From Pseudoalteromonas sp. CO133X (GTDB lineage: Bacteria; Pseudomonadota; Gammaproteobacteria; Enterobacterales; Alteromonadaceae), in assembly GCA_004208945.1 (NCBI GenBank), contig SGPE01000011.1, positions 1 to 48,727 of the forward strand: DNA of 48,727 bases, given 5' to 3'. Made by a program: the position numbers and the translations under genes. Below the pieces are notes generated by a model, which saw nothing but the letters and a program-made list of their open reading frames with translations, was not told where the DNA came from and ran no database searches. Positions 37,210 through 46,069 of the stretch are shown in pieces (position 1 is the stretch's first letter; each line of letters starts with the position of its first letter).

Positions 37210-37225
37210 CTGTAATTATATACAT
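37210..37225. promoter_or_regulatory. LexA (SOS) box between polB and dinG
   Basis: CTGT-AATTATAT-ACAT matches the gammaproteobacterial LexA consensus CTGT-N8-ACAG with a single change in the last base, and its centre is AT-rich as usual. It lies 19 bases before the dinG ATG and about 100 before polB. Both genes are SOS genes in E. coli. Confidence 0.7.
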
Positions 37226-37243
37226 ACTTTAGGTTATCTGGAC

Positions 37244-39319
37244 ATGCTTTCTGACTCTTTAAAAAAAACAATTAGGCAAATTCATAAGCATGTTGCTGAT
37301 AACCTAACTGATTATCGCCCTCGTAGCAGTCAAAATTATTTAGTAGCAGAAATCGCTAAAACCTTGGCTGGCGAATACCACAAATCGCAACGTATCTGCG
37401 TTATAGAAGCGGGTACTGGCACAGGTAAATCACTTGCCTATTGCTTGGGAGCCATCCCTCTGGCAATGGCAAAAAAGAAAAAGCTGGTTATTTCAACCGC
37501 AACAGTCGCCCTTCAAGAACAGCTCATTAATAAAGAACTGCCATTTTTTAAAGAACACTCAGGGCTAGATATAAAATTTGACTTGGTTAAAGGTCGTCAA
37601 CGCTATATTTGCGCACAAAAGCTTAGTGCTGCAGTCAATGGTGATAGCCAGACACAAATGGAGTTTATGCCGACACTGTCATCTCCATTATCTGATATGG
37701 AAACCAAGTGTTTAAAGCAACTTTATGATGCTTACTCTAAAAAACAATGGCAAGGCGACCGCGATAGCTGGGCTGATACAATTCCTGATAAAGTGTGGAA
37801 CTTAATTGCTTGTGATAAGCACTCATGCCAACGGCAGATGCGTGCTCATCAATTATGCCCTTTTCACATGGCACGTCAGCGCCTTATGCAAATGGACGTG
37901 CTCGTCATTAACCATTCTTTATTGCTCGCTGATTTAGACCTTGGCGGCGGTAAAATTCTCCCTGAGCCTGATGACACTATTTATGTTATTGATGAAGCAC
38001 ATCACTTAGCCCACATCACCCGAGACTTTTCATCTGCTGCTGCAACTATTAAAGGCACTATAGATTGGCTTGATAAGCTGGTTAAATTCGCTGGGAAAAT
38101 GGCAAATGTATTGGTAGGTCAAAAAGCCATTGGACAAAACTTCAAGCTCAGTGACAGTATCAATGATACGGCAAAGAATTTAAAAGTGGTGCGTGATATT
38201 CTTGATAATGCAGATTTTAACTACAACAGTGACGATACCTATCGTTTTGAGCACGGTGAAATCCCAGCCTCTTTACATGCCAAAGCAAAAGATATCAGCG
38301 ATGCCACTTTAGATGCTCTACGCGCTCTTAACAAAATGCATGACACCTTGGTACAAGATGTCAGTGATGGTGATATAAAACCTTACGTAGCCGATCCTAT
38401 CTTAGCTGAAAGCGGTCAGTATATTAATCGCTTAGAGTTACTGAACAAATTATGGTTTAGTTATGCCACAAAAGGCGAAGGTATTCCCCATGCACGGTGG
38501 ATAAAACGCCTAGAGTATAAGAACCATCATGATCATTTACTCAGCGATTGTCCTATTGAAGTCGGTTATTACCTAAAAGATAAATTATGGAACCAATGTG
38601 CAGGTGCAGTGCTCTGTTCAGCCACACTAACGGCGCTTGGTTCATTTGATCATTTTGCTTACGAATGCGGGCTTGCAAAAGAAGAAGGCGTAAAATACAT
38701 CAAAGTGCCTTCACCATTTGACTACCCAAAACAGGCGACGTTGCATATTCCAAGCAGCCATATTGAACCCACAGATAAATCGTTTAGTGATCATCTCGCT
38801 GAGCAATTACCCAAATTCCTAGATGATAAAAAAGCTAACTTAGTCCTGTTTGCTTCATATTGGCAGATGGATCACGTTGTAAAGGTGCTACGCAGTAAAG
38901 ATATTGATGTGCTCGTACAAGGCGAGATGTCACGTGAAGCCTTACTCAAAAAACACAAAGCGAATGTTGATCTAGGTCGCGCTAGTTACTTATTTGGCAC
39001 ACAAAGTCTCTCAGAGGGGCTTGATCTGCCTGGCAAGTACCTCGAAAACTTAGTAATCACAAAAATCCCATTTGCAGTGCCCACGTCACCAATTGAAGAA
39101 GCCCAAGCGGAATTTGTACAAAGTAAAGGAGGCAATCCTTTTTTATCGATCACTGTTCCTGATGCAGCGAAGAAATTAGTACAAAGCTGTGGTAGACTGC
39201 TGCGCAAAGAAAATGATCAAGGTCGCATTACAATACTTGATCGCCGTTTAGTGACCAAGCGGTATGGCAAAGCCATGCTTGATACCTTGCCACCCTTTAA
39301 AAGACAAATTGATTATTAA
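37244..39319 (+). CDS. dinG: ATP-dependent DNA helicase DinG (iron-sulphur XPD-like)
   Basis: A 5'-3' DNA helicase of 691 residues (E. coli 716) that resolves R-loops and other structures at stalled forks. Walker A is EAGTGTGKSLAYCLG, the DEAH box is DEAHHLA, and motif VI is QSCGRLLRKENDQGRITILD. Cysteines in RYICAQKL, ACDKHSC and HQLCPF fit the four-Cys iron-sulphur cluster of the family. A LexA-like box sits directly upstream. Its TAA overlaps the next gene's ATG by one base (TAATG), starting a tight run of plus-strand genes. Confidence 0.95.
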   Translation: MLSDSLKKTIRQIHKHVADNLTDYRPRSSQNYLVAEIAKTLAGEYHKSQRICVIEAGTGTGKSLAYCLGAIPLAMAKKKKLVISTATVALQEQLINKELPFFKEHSGLDIKFDLVKGRQRYICAQKLSAAVNGDSQTQMEFMPTLSSPLSDMETKCLKQLYDAYSKKQWQGDRDSWADTIPDKVWNLIACDKHSCQRQMRAHQLCPFHMARQRLMQMDVLVINHSLLLADLDLGGGKILPEPDDTIYVIDEAHHLAHITRDFSSAAATIKGTIDWLDKLVKFAGKMANVLVGQKAIGQNFKLSDSINDTAKNLKVVRDILDNADFNYNSDDTYRFEHGEIPASLHAKAKDISDATLDALRALNKMHDTLVQDVSDGDIKPYVADPILAESGQYINRLELLNKLWFSYATKGEGIPHARWIKRLEYKNHHDHLLSDCPIEVGYYLKDKLWNQCAGAVLCSATLTALGSFDHFAYECGLAKEEGVKYIKVPSPFDYPKQATLHIPSSHIEPTDKSFSDHLAEQLPKFLDDKKANLVLFASYWQMDHVVKVLRSKDIDVLVQGEMSREALLKKHKANVDLGRASYLFGTQSLSEGLDLPGKYLENLVITKIPFAVPTSPIEEAQAEFVQSKGGNPFLSITVPDAAKKLVQSCGRLLRKENDQGRITILDRRLVTKRYGKAMLDTLPPFKRQIDY

Positions 39320-40095
39320 TGTTTGAATTAGCTTTAGATCCAACCACATGGGCACTACTTTGCGCTGTTGCCTTAGCCGCAGGCTTTATTGATGCAATTG
39401 CAGGCGGTGGCGGTATGCTAACAGTACCTGCACTTTTGACCGCAGGCCTTCCTCCTCATCTAACCCTAGGTACCAATAAGTTAGCTGCGAGTTTTGGCTC
39501 ACTAACTGCAAGTGTTACTTACTTTCGCAAAAAGCTATTTAACCCTAGGTTTTGGGCTGCTTCCATTATGGCCACAGCCATAGGTGCGCTGTTAGGTACC
39601 TTAATCGTTGATTACCTTAGTATCGACTTTTTAAACAAGTTACTTCCTATCGTTATTATCTTAGTCGCATGCTACAGCCTCTTTGGTAGTTTAAGCACGA
39701 CAGAGCATAATGAACTGCCTAAACTCGATGCAAAAACAAAACTTAAACAATGGATACAAGGCTTAGGACTGGGCTTTTTTGATGGCCTAGCAGGCCCAGG
39801 TACAGGTACTTTTTGGACCGCGTCAAATAGCTTACTTTATAAAATGAGCTTGCTGCTAAACTGTGGCCTTGCTCGATCAATGAACTTTGTTTCGAATTTT
39901 ATCTCGTTGATCACCTTTGTCGCACTGGGCCATGTTAACTTTTTACTTGGTATCACGATGGGCTTTTTTCTTATGTTAGGTGCGTGGATTGGCGCTCATT
40001 CTGCAATAAAATTCGGCAGTAAAATGATTCGCCCTGTTTTTAATACTGTGGTAATCATTTTAGCTTTAAAGTTAATTTATGAGGCATACCTATAA
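39319..40095 (+). CDS. yfcA: TauE/SafE (TSUP) family membrane transporter, YfcA-like
   Basis: A 258-residue inner-membrane protein with about eight hydrophobic helices in two halves. Each half has the family signature: AAGFIDAIAGGGGMLTVPALL near the N-terminus and GLGLGFFDGLAGPGTGTFW in the middle. TSUP proteins move sulfur-containing or other organic anions. It best matches the YfcA branch, whose substrate is not settled. It overlaps dinG by one base, and priC begins directly after its stop, so it is co-translated with two DNA-replication and repair genes without an obvious functional link. Confidence 0.88.
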   Translation: MFELALDPTTWALLCAVALAAGFIDAIAGGGGMLTVPALLTAGLPPHLTLGTNKLAASFGSLTASVTYFRKKLFNPRFWAASIMATAIGALLGTLIVDYLSIDFLNKLLPIVIILVACYSLFGSLSTTEHNELPKLDAKTKLKQWIQGLGLGFFDGLAGPGTGTFWTASNSLLYKMSLLLNCGLARSMNFVSNFISLITFVALGHVNFLLGITMGFFLMLGAWIGAHSAIKFGSKMIRPVFNTVVIILALKLIYEAYL

Positions 40096-40704
40096 ATGAA
40101 CTCACCTGCTTTAAACAAACTACATGAACAAATTGCTAGGCTTAAGCACCAAGCTGAACAATTTGATAACGGCCACTTCTTTGCTAAAAACCGTTATATG
40201 CAAGCGCAACCAAGTTTGTTTGATAAAGGGGTCTTTTCGACAAAGAGCATGAAACTCGTCGATTATGTCATTGAGATAGAAGAAGAGCTTGCCACTTTAC
40301 CACCCGCTGAACATCGTCATGCCTATCAATATGCACTAGAGCGCATAACTCAACAGGTGCAGGCGGTATTTAATGTCATGAAATCAACGCCTGTGTGGGC
40401 AAAAGAGAATAAATTCACTTATAAAGCAAAACCAAAACAGCATGTTTTTAAACAAGCAGTAAAAAAGATTATGCAATCATCGCATGAGCTGTATGATGAA
40501 CTGAAACAAAATCATGAGTTCGAGCGCAGATTGGTGTTAATGATTGAAGAAAGAAAATTAAAACTCGATGCTGCTAATACTGCCCAAGCGAGTGAAATAA
40601 ACAAAGAAATATTAGCTCTTCATGCGAGGCTTGGCCGGTGCCGAAAAGCCATTTCGGCCACTGAAGATAAAATACAGCAAGTCGAAAAACAGCAACTCAA
40701 ATAA
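40096..40704 (+). CDS. priC: Primosomal replication protein PriC (N'')
   Basis: A 202-residue, mainly helical protein. The C-terminus carries the PriC pattern (HEFERRLVLMIEERKLKLD and EILALHARLGRCRKAI), with the N-terminal QIARLKHQAEQFD helix. PriC restarts stalled replication forks by loading DnaB and remodelling SSB. It starts on the base after the yfcA stop and ends in TAATG shared with the next gene. Placement close to ybaM, as in E. coli, supports the assignment. The N-terminal half is more divergent than the C-terminal half. Confidence 0.85.
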   Translation: MNSPALNKLHEQIARLKHQAEQFDNGHFFAKNRYMQAQPSLFDKGVFSTKSMKLVDYVIEIEEELATLPPAEHRHAYQYALERITQQVQAVFNVMKSTPVWAKENKFTYKAKPKQHVFKQAVKKIMQSSHELYDELKQNHEFERRLVLMIEERKLKLDAANTAQASEINKEILALHARLGRCRKAISATEDKIQQVEKQQLK

Positions 40705-41594
40705 TGTACTACTACCACCCTAGCTACTCTGCACTTGATTTACCAGAGCGACACCGCTTTCCGATTCAAAAATACCAATTGTTAAAAGAGCAGCTAAGTC
40801 ACTTTATTGATGACGATTTTTTTATAACACCCAAGCAAGCAAATAAAGAACACTTAGCCCTGTGCCACGATCAGCATTACATAGATGCATTTCTCGCAGG
40901 TACACTTGCACCAAAAGCCATTAAAAAAATGGGCTTTCCTTGGTCTGAATCACTTGTTGAGCGTAGTTTATATTCAGTGGGAGCAGCGATTCAAGGCGCT
41001 GAATATGCTTTAAAGCATGGTGCAGCATTTAACTTAAGTGGTGGTTATCATCATGCATTTAGTGATCATGGCAGTGGTTTTTGCATTTTTAATGACTTAG
41101 CGATTGCCGCCGCACACCTTATACAAACTGAACAAGCTGACACCGTACTTATTTTTGATTGTGATGTACATCAAGGTGACGGCACTGCCGAGATTATTAA
41201 TCAACACGAGCAGATTATTAGTTGCTCTATTCATTGCGAACAAAATTTCCCTCGCATTAAGCAGTGCTCTAATTACGACTTTTCTCTTGAGCATGGCACG
41301 AAAGATAGTGACTACCTAAAAGCTGTGCAACAAGCCTTTGAGCTTACAACTAGACTGCATCAACCCGATATTATCTTATACAACGCAGGTGCAGATATTT
41401 TTAGTGATGACGAATTAGGCCATTTTTCGGTAAGTTTATCGGGTGTTTATCAACGCGACCATTTTGTTTTAAGCCAAGCCAAGGCACATAACATTCCTAT
41501 TTTTGCAGCATTAGGTGGTGGTTATCAACGTAACACCGAACGTTTAGTTAATGTACATAAACAGCTTTTTAAAGCCGCTGTCGATTTATTCTAA
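40704..41594 (+). CDS. Histone-deacetylase-like (arginase/deacetylase fold) amidohydrolase
   Basis: A 296-residue zinc hydrolase of the bacterial HDAC-like group. The His pair sits in GGYHHAFSDHGSGFCIFND, the zinc ligands in FDCDVHQGDGTAE and in NAGADIFSDDELG, and the C-terminal glycine motif is AALGGGYQRN. The substrate is not predictable; bacterial members include acetyl-polyamine, acetoin-related and protein deacetylases. It lacks a signal peptide. Its ATG overlaps the priC stop by one base, so it is part of the dinG-yfcA-priC run. The next gene is 45 bases further on, with a separate ribosome-binding site. Confidence 0.9.
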   Translation: MYYYHPSYSALDLPERHRFPIQKYQLLKEQLSHFIDDDFFITPKQANKEHLALCHDQHYIDAFLAGTLAPKAIKKMGFPWSESLVERSLYSVGAAIQGAEYALKHGAAFNLSGGYHHAFSDHGSGFCIFNDLAIAAAHLIQTEQADTVLIFDCDVHQGDGTAEIINQHEQIISCSIHCEQNFPRIKQCSNYDFSLEHGTKDSDYLKAVQQAFELTTRLHQPDIILYNAGADIFSDDELGHFSVSLSGVYQRDHFVLSQAKAHNIPIFAALGGGYQRNTERLVNVHKQLFKAAVDLF

Positions 41595-41639
41595 AGCTTG
41601 GTATACACTAAAAATACTAATTAATCAGGGTCGATATGT

Positions 41640-41918
41640 ATGAAGTTACACGATGATATTCACAACTATTTTGAAAAGCTCGTTGTAGATGATATTGCAA
41701 AACGCAATCTTGAATCAGTGTACAATGAAGACATCATGGCTGACTTGTGCTGCACTGTCCTTAATCAGTTACCTGCGCGTTATATTCGTTACGATGTAGA
41801 TATGGAGTTTTATCTGCCACAATCAGAGCGAATGCTAATGGAACAACAAGTACAAACCGCTATCGATGTTGCCATCACTCAAGTTTCAAAGAAGAAGGAA
41901 CTCAATAATGAGTCGTGA
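41640..41918 (+). CDS. ComFB-family protein, possible cyclic-di-nucleotide receptor
   Basis: A 92-residue protein that looks like the ComFB (late competence) family: an N-terminal helix [14 protein letters not shown], then [36 protein letters not shown] and a C-terminal helix. Paired cysteines (DLCC) sit at the position where the family often has zinc-type Cys. Some ComFB proteins of cyanobacteria have been reported to bind cyclic-di-GMP or cyclic-di-AMP; extending that to this protein is inference. The frame overlaps ybaM by 11 bases. The assigned ATG overlaps an out-of-frame ATG at 41636 that soon hits a stop. Confidence 0.78.
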   Translation: MKLHDDIHNYFEKLVVDDIAKRNLESVYNEDIMADLCCTVLNQLPARYIRYDVDMEFYLPQSERMLMEQQVQTAIDVAITQVSKKKELNNES

Positions 41919-42066
41919 ATTGGAGGCTGCGCCAAATCATATTAAGCTTGCTGTCGATTTAATCATGCTATTAGAACAAAACGATGTGCCAGCAGAAGAT
42001 GTACTCGCAGCCCTTGAAATTGTAAAATCTGATTTTGAAAAAAAGTTAACACAAGCTTCAGATTAA
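41908..42066 (+). CDS. ybaM: YbaM-like small protein (DUF2496)
   Basis: A 52-residue protein matching E. coli YbaM (53 residues): [39 protein letters not shown]. The ATG at 41908 is chosen over the longer open frame from 41866 because it matches the family start (MSRELEAAP) and has AAGGA nine bases upstream. Its start lies inside the end of the ComFB-like gene, so translation is probably coupled. Function is unknown; in E. coli it is next to priC, as it nearly is here. No clear terminator follows. Confidence 0.88.
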   Translation: MSRELEAAPNHIKLAVDLIMLLEQNDVPAEDVLAALEIVKSDFEKKLTQASD

Positions 42067-42160
42067 CCTAAGCAGTTTATTTATTGTGCGGCTTTAACCG
42101 TATTTATCTCCTCATTTTTATTATCATCTCCACCGTTATAGCATGACACAGGAAATACCT

Positions 42161-42190
42161 TGTAACAGAAACCCCTTTGCTTTTTATAAT
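42161..42190 (+). promoter_or_regulatory. Possible sigma-70 promoter for the PspB-like gene
   Basis: A perfect -10 hexamer TATAAT (42185-42190) lies 50 bases before the ATG, with a weak -35-like TGTAAC 18 bases upstream. A strong ribosome-binding site, AAAGGAG, precedes the start codon. Confidence 0.4.
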
Positions 42191-42240
42191 GCAAGCTATA
42201 CTCTATTGAATAAAGTACAAGTATAAAAGGAGAATAAATT

Positions 42241-42483
42241 ATGTCAGGTACAACCATGGTGGTATTAATTGTACTCATTTCAGTCAGTTCAGGTGTTATT
42301 TACGATATGTATAAAAAACACCTCGAGTTTAAATCTCGTACCTTAAAAGACAGCAAAGAAGCAAATGAACAAGTGGCTGCTGTTACCGCTGAATTACTTG
42401 AATTAAAGCAACGAGTACAAACACTTGAAGCGATTGTTACCGATTCAAGCTATAACGTAAAACAAGAAATTAATAAGCTGTAA
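42241..42483 (+). CDS. Small PspB-like membrane coiled-coil protein
   Basis: An 80-residue protein: one N-terminal membrane helix (MVVLIVLISVSSGVIY), a basic linker and a cytoplasmic coiled coil containing LKQRVQTLEAIVTDSSYNVKQEI. The LE-IVTD-(Y)-EI pattern is shared with PspB-like and PspC-associated phage-shock proteins, so a role in membrane stress is possible. It has no pspA, pspC or pspF neighbours, so this is weak. It has its own strong Shine-Dalgarno and a candidate promoter, so it is probably a single-gene unit. Its stop abuts the stop of the opposing methyltransferase with no base between. Confidence 0.7.
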   Translation: MSGTTMVVLIVLISVSSGVIYDMYKKHLEFKSRTLKDSKEANEQVAAVTAELLELKQRVQTLEAIVTDSSYNVKQEINKL

Positions 42484-43140
42484 TTAACAATCTAGCGCTT
42501 TATATTCATCGAGCACACCTTGATAATACTCAGCATCTTGATTCAGCATGCGGCCGTAGTGAGCACGTAATTGCTGTAGATATGCTTTGTGTTCTTTGCT
42601 ATTCAATTGCCACATCTTGTTGCCTGTCCGTGAAAGCGGCTCTGATGACAGTGGACTAACAGCAATAACCTCATAAAAGCGCTTATTTTCACAAACCATT
42701 TGTTCATCGACTAAGCCCATATTTAATGTTTGCATATGGCTTCGCACTTTATAACTGTGATGAACGGGACAAACAACAAAATCAATTTGACAGTGTGGAT
42801 TACGCAATACTATTTGCGATAAAAACTGCACAAGTAAATCTCCCCCAACCCCTGCAATTATGACCAAATGACGCTTATTAGGGCTGGGGTCAATTTTAGC
42901 CACATCTTGACAATGAACCTGCCAAGCTATTCGTTGACTATCTGTCGAAAAGCGTTCAAGCATATTACGCAATGACTGCATTAGCTCTGGCACAATATCC
43001 ACAAAGTGAATCTTCGGCGCCTTATTTTGCTTTAGTAATTCAATGCCTAAAAAGCCATGATCGCAACAACAGTCCCAAATTTCGTCGTACTCAGTTGTGA
43101 CCATCGAGGCAATAGCAGATAAACGTTTACTCAGAGCCAT
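42484..43140 (-). CDS. TrmK-like tRNA (adenine-N1)-methyltransferase family protein
   Basis: A 218-residue SAM-dependent methyltransferase that resembles the TrmK family (m1A22 of tRNA in Gram-positive bacteria). It starts with the typical LSKRLSAIASMV; a SAM motif follows at DCCCDHGFLGIELL, where TrmK usually has DIGTDHG. Then come VDIVPELM, IAGVGGDLLVQFL and VCPVHHSYKVRSHM. Substrate in Gram-negatives is less certain, so no symbol is given. It is the last gene of the leftward MATE-uvrB-methyltransferase run, starting two bases after the previous stop. Confidence 0.78.
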   Translation of the reverse strand: MALSKRLSAIASMVTTEYDEIWDCCCDHGFLGIELLKQNKAPKIHFVDIVPELMQSLRNMLERFSTDSQRIAWQVHCQDVAKIDPSPNKRHLVIIAGVGGDLLVQFLSQIVLRNPHCQIDFVVCPVHHSYKVRSHMQTLNMGLVDEQMVCENKRFYEVIAVSPLSSEPLSRTGNKMWQLNSKEHKAYLQQLRAHYGRMLNQDAEYYQGVLDEYKALDC

Positions 43141-43142
43141 TC

Positions 43143-44069
43143 TTATGCCGATTTATAAACGAGTGCTTTTAAACTTCTATCACTATCCACTTCAACAAAC
43201 CCATCAGTAGGCGCCAAGCGTTCAACAAAACTAATTGCGCCTTGAGTATGTTCAGTAATTAAATCTTTAAACGCCTGCTCAGAAAGCTCTGGACTATTAG
43301 CGCACAATAAAAGCTGGGTGTTTTCGTTTAGCAGCTCAGGTAATCGACGCAGGATTTTTTGATAGTCCTTGGTCAATATGAAGCTCCCTTTTTGGAAGCT
43401 AGGTGGATCAACGATGATTAATTCATACGGTGCTGACTTTTTCAACTTACCAAACGATTTTAAAATATCATGAGGGTAAAAACTCACCCCCTGTGTAAAG
43501 CCATTCAGTTGATGGTTTTGCTTGCCAGTTCGCAGCACACCTTTGTTCATGTCCATATTAATAACTTGATCTGCACCACCCTGCATTGCAGCGACAGAAA
43601 AACCACAGGTGTATGAAAACAGATTAAGCACCTTTGCGTTATTACTATTGGCTTGAACAAACTCACGACCACGACGCATATCCGGAAAAATACCTGTATT
43701 TTGTCTGCTTAATAAATCAACTTTAAACTTAATACTGTTTTCGGTTACGACATGTTCTTGCGGTAACTCACCGCAGATCAAAGTATTACGTGTATTAATT
43801 CCACTACGTTGTTGATAAACCAGCGTGTTTACAAGCTCAGGAACATGCTCTTGTGCCCATTGCCAAATTGTATCTGTTAATTGCGTTAGTTCATCATTTT
43901 CAATTTCTTGATAAGAAACTAAAAACAGTGCTGGTGGATAAAAATCAAGATTAATATGGCTAAGCTCAGTCACTGAGTGGCCACGGCCATGAAAAACTCG
44001 GCATAACTCATTTGCCGCAAGCGGCGCATCTGCTAACGCAGTTAAAATGGCTGAAAATTTATTTGTCAT
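43143..44069 (-). CDS. Class I SAM-dependent rRNA-type methyltransferase (RlmI/RlmK-like)
   Basis: A 308-residue protein with an N-terminal domain unlike RlmI and a C-terminal Rossmann methyltransferase. The latter resembles the RlmI/RlmK group: TGIFPDMRRGREFV, the SAM motif VLNLFSYTCGFSVAAMQGGA, and the catalytic motif VDPPSFQKGSF. The absence of a PUA domain argues against a second RlmI. The target is probably an RNA base but is unknown. It begins five bases after the uvrB stop and runs into the TrmK-like gene, so it belongs to the uvrB operon. Confidence 0.82.
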   Translation of the reverse strand: MTNKFSAILTALADAPLAANELCRVFHGRGHSVTELSHINLDFYPPALFLVSYQEIENDELTQLTDTIWQWAQEHVPELVNTLVYQQRSGINTRNTLICGELPQEHVVTENSIKFKVDLLSRQNTGIFPDMRRGREFVQANSNNAKVLNLFSYTCGFSVAAMQGGADQVINMDMNKGVLRTGKQNHQLNGFTQGVSFYPHDILKSFGKLKKSAPYELIIVDPPSFQKGSFILTKDYQKILRRLPELLNENTQLLLCANSPELSEQAFKDLITEHTQGAISFVERLAPTDGFVEVDSDRSLKALVYKSA

Positions 44070-44074
44070 TGCAC

Positions 44075-46069
44075 TTAGTTAATTAATTGTTGTTGTAACT
44101 CATGTATTTCATCACGCACAGAGGCTGCCTTTTCAAACTCAAGGTCACTAGCATAAGCATGCATTTTTGCCTCAAGGTTTTTAATCTGCTCAGCTATTTG
44201 TTTCGCGCTTAATACCTGTTTTGACTCTTTTCGTACTAATTTAAGATTGTCTTTTGGCGTTGCTTCTTCACCCACATCCATAATATCGGTGATACTTTTA
44301 ACCAAAGCTTGTGGCTCAATACCATGTTCAAGGTTGTAAGCCTGCTGTTTTTCACGACGACGGTCTGTTTCATCAATGGCTTGACGCATAGAGTTTGTTA
44401 TACGGTCACCATATAAAATTGCTTTACCATTTAAGTGACGAGCCGCACGACCTATGGTTTGGATTAATGAACGTGTAGATCGCAAAAAGCCCTCTTTATC
44501 TGCATCAAGTATCGCCACCAAAGATACTTCTGGCATATCAAGACCTTCTCGCAATAAGTTAATGCCTACTAACACATCAAATACACCTGCACGTAAATCG
44601 CGGATAATTTCAACCCGTTCGACGGTGTCGATATCTGAGTGCAAATAGCGAACTTTTACGTCATGATCATTTAGATAGTCAGTTAAATCCTCAGCCATAC
44701 GCTTAGTTAACGTGGTAACCAATACTCGCTCGTTAACCTCTACACGCTTGTAAATTTCCGACAATAAATCATCAACCTGAGTACTTACAGGTCGCACTTC
44801 AATTTCAGGGTCTATAAGCCCTGTCGGACGAATCACCTGTTCCGCTACTTCTCCTGCTGAACGTGCTAGTTCAAAATCACCCGGCGTTGCTGATACATAA
44901 ATAGTTTGCGGCGCAATAGCCTCAAACTCTTCAAACCGTAATGGCCGGTTGTCTAATGCCGATGGTAAACGAAAGCCATATTCAACAAGGTTTTCCTTGC
45001 GGCTTCTATCACCTTTATACATCGCACCAATTTGCGATACAGTAACGTGAGATTCATCAATGATCATTAATGCATCGTCGGGTAAATAATCTAATAATGT
45101 TGGCGGTGGATCGCCAGGTGTGCGGCCTGATAAATAACGACTGTAGTTTTCGATGCCAGAGCAATACCCCAGTTCAGTCATCATTTCGATGTCGTACTGT
45201 GTACGTTGGGCTATCCGCTGCTCCTCTACTAGTTTATTAGCACTGAGCAATTGAGAGCGGCGGTCTTTAAGCTCATCTTTAATTTTATCAATGGCGTCCA
45301 GAATTTTTTCGCGAGGTGTTACATAGTGCGTTTTTGGGTAAATTGTCGCGCGAACAATATGCTTTTCTACAGCCCCTGTTAGGGGATCAAAAATACTGAG
45401 ACGTTCAATTTCATCATCAAACATTTCAACACGTACTGCGTAAGTATCCGATTCAGCGGGGAAAATATCAATCACTTCACCACGCACACGGTATGTACCA
45501 CGGCTAAACTCTATATCATTGCGTGTATATTGCAGCTCAGCTAAACGGCGCAGCATATCTCGCTGGTCAACGGTCTCACCCACTTTTAGTAACAGCATCA
45601 TTTTCATGTAAGAGTCGGGATCACCCAAACCATAAATAGCGGATACTGAGGCAACAATAATAGTATCTCGACGTTCTAATAGTGCTTTCGTTGCACTCAA
45701 ACGCATTTGTTCAATATGTTCGTTAATAGATGCATCTTTTTCAATAAAGGTGTCACTTGCTACCACATAGGCTTCGGGCTGATAATAATCATAATAGGAA
45801 ACAAAGTACTCAACCGCATTATGTGGGAAAAACTCTTTCATTTCGCCATAAAGCTGTGCTGCTAACGTTTTATTATGTGCCATGATTATCGTGGGGCGGT
45901 TTAAATCATGGATAATATTAGCCATAGTAAAGGTTTTACCTGTTCCCGTTGCACCTAATAAGGTCTGGTGTGCAAGGCCGGCTTCTAACCCATCCTTTAG
46001 CTGCGCTATGGCAGTTGGCTGATCGCCACTGGGCTGAAACTGTGAGACTAGTTGAAAATGATCGCTCAT
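44075..46069 (-). CDS. uvrB: Excinuclease ABC subunit B
   Basis: The damage-verification helicase of nucleotide excision repair, 664 residues from the ATG at 46069 (E. coli 673). It starts [17 protein letters not shown]. Walker A is [13 protein letters not shown]; the beta-hairpin that clamps DNA is [11 protein letters not shown]; the DEAD-like motif is IDESH; motif VI is QTIGRAARH. The C-terminal UVR domain that binds UvrC is present ([19 protein letters not shown]). Nineteen further open codons upstream belong to the end of the MATE gene. The start overlaps the MATE stop by ATGA, and a Shine-Dalgarno AAGGAG lies upstream inside the MATE gene. No LexA box was found here, unlike E. coli uvrB. 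Confidence 0.96.
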   Translation of the reverse strand: MSDHFQLVSQFQPSGDQPTAIAQLKDGLEAGLAHQTLLGATGTGKTFTMANIIHDLNRPTIIMAHNKTLAAQLYGEMKEFFPHNAVEYFVSYYDYYQPEAYVVASDTFIEKDASINEHIEQMRLSATKALLERRDTIIVASVSAIYGLGDPDSYMKMMLLLKVGETVDQRDMLRRLAELQYTRNDIEFSRGTYRVRGEVIDIFPAESDTYAVRVEMFDDEIERLSIFDPLTGAVEKHIVRATIYPKTHYVTPREKILDAIDKIKDELKDRRSQLLSANKLVEEQRIAQRTQYDIEMMTELGYCSGIENYSRYLSGRTPGDPPPTLLDYLPDDALMIIDESHVTVSQIGAMYKGDRSRKENLVEYGFRLPSALDNRPLRFEEFEAIAPQTIYVSATPGDFELARSAGEVAEQVIRPTGLIDPEIEVRPVSTQVDDLLSEIYKRVEVNERVLVTTLTKRMAEDLTDYLNDHDVKVRYLHSDIDTVERVEIIRDLRAGVFDVLVGINLLREGLDMPEVSLVAILDADKEGFLRSTRSLIQTIGRAARHLNGKAILYGDRITNSMRQAIDETDRRREKQQAYNLEHGIEPQALVKSITDIMDVGEEATPKDNLKLVRKESKQVLSAKQIAEQIKNLEAKMHAYASDLEFEKAASVRDEIHELQQQLIN

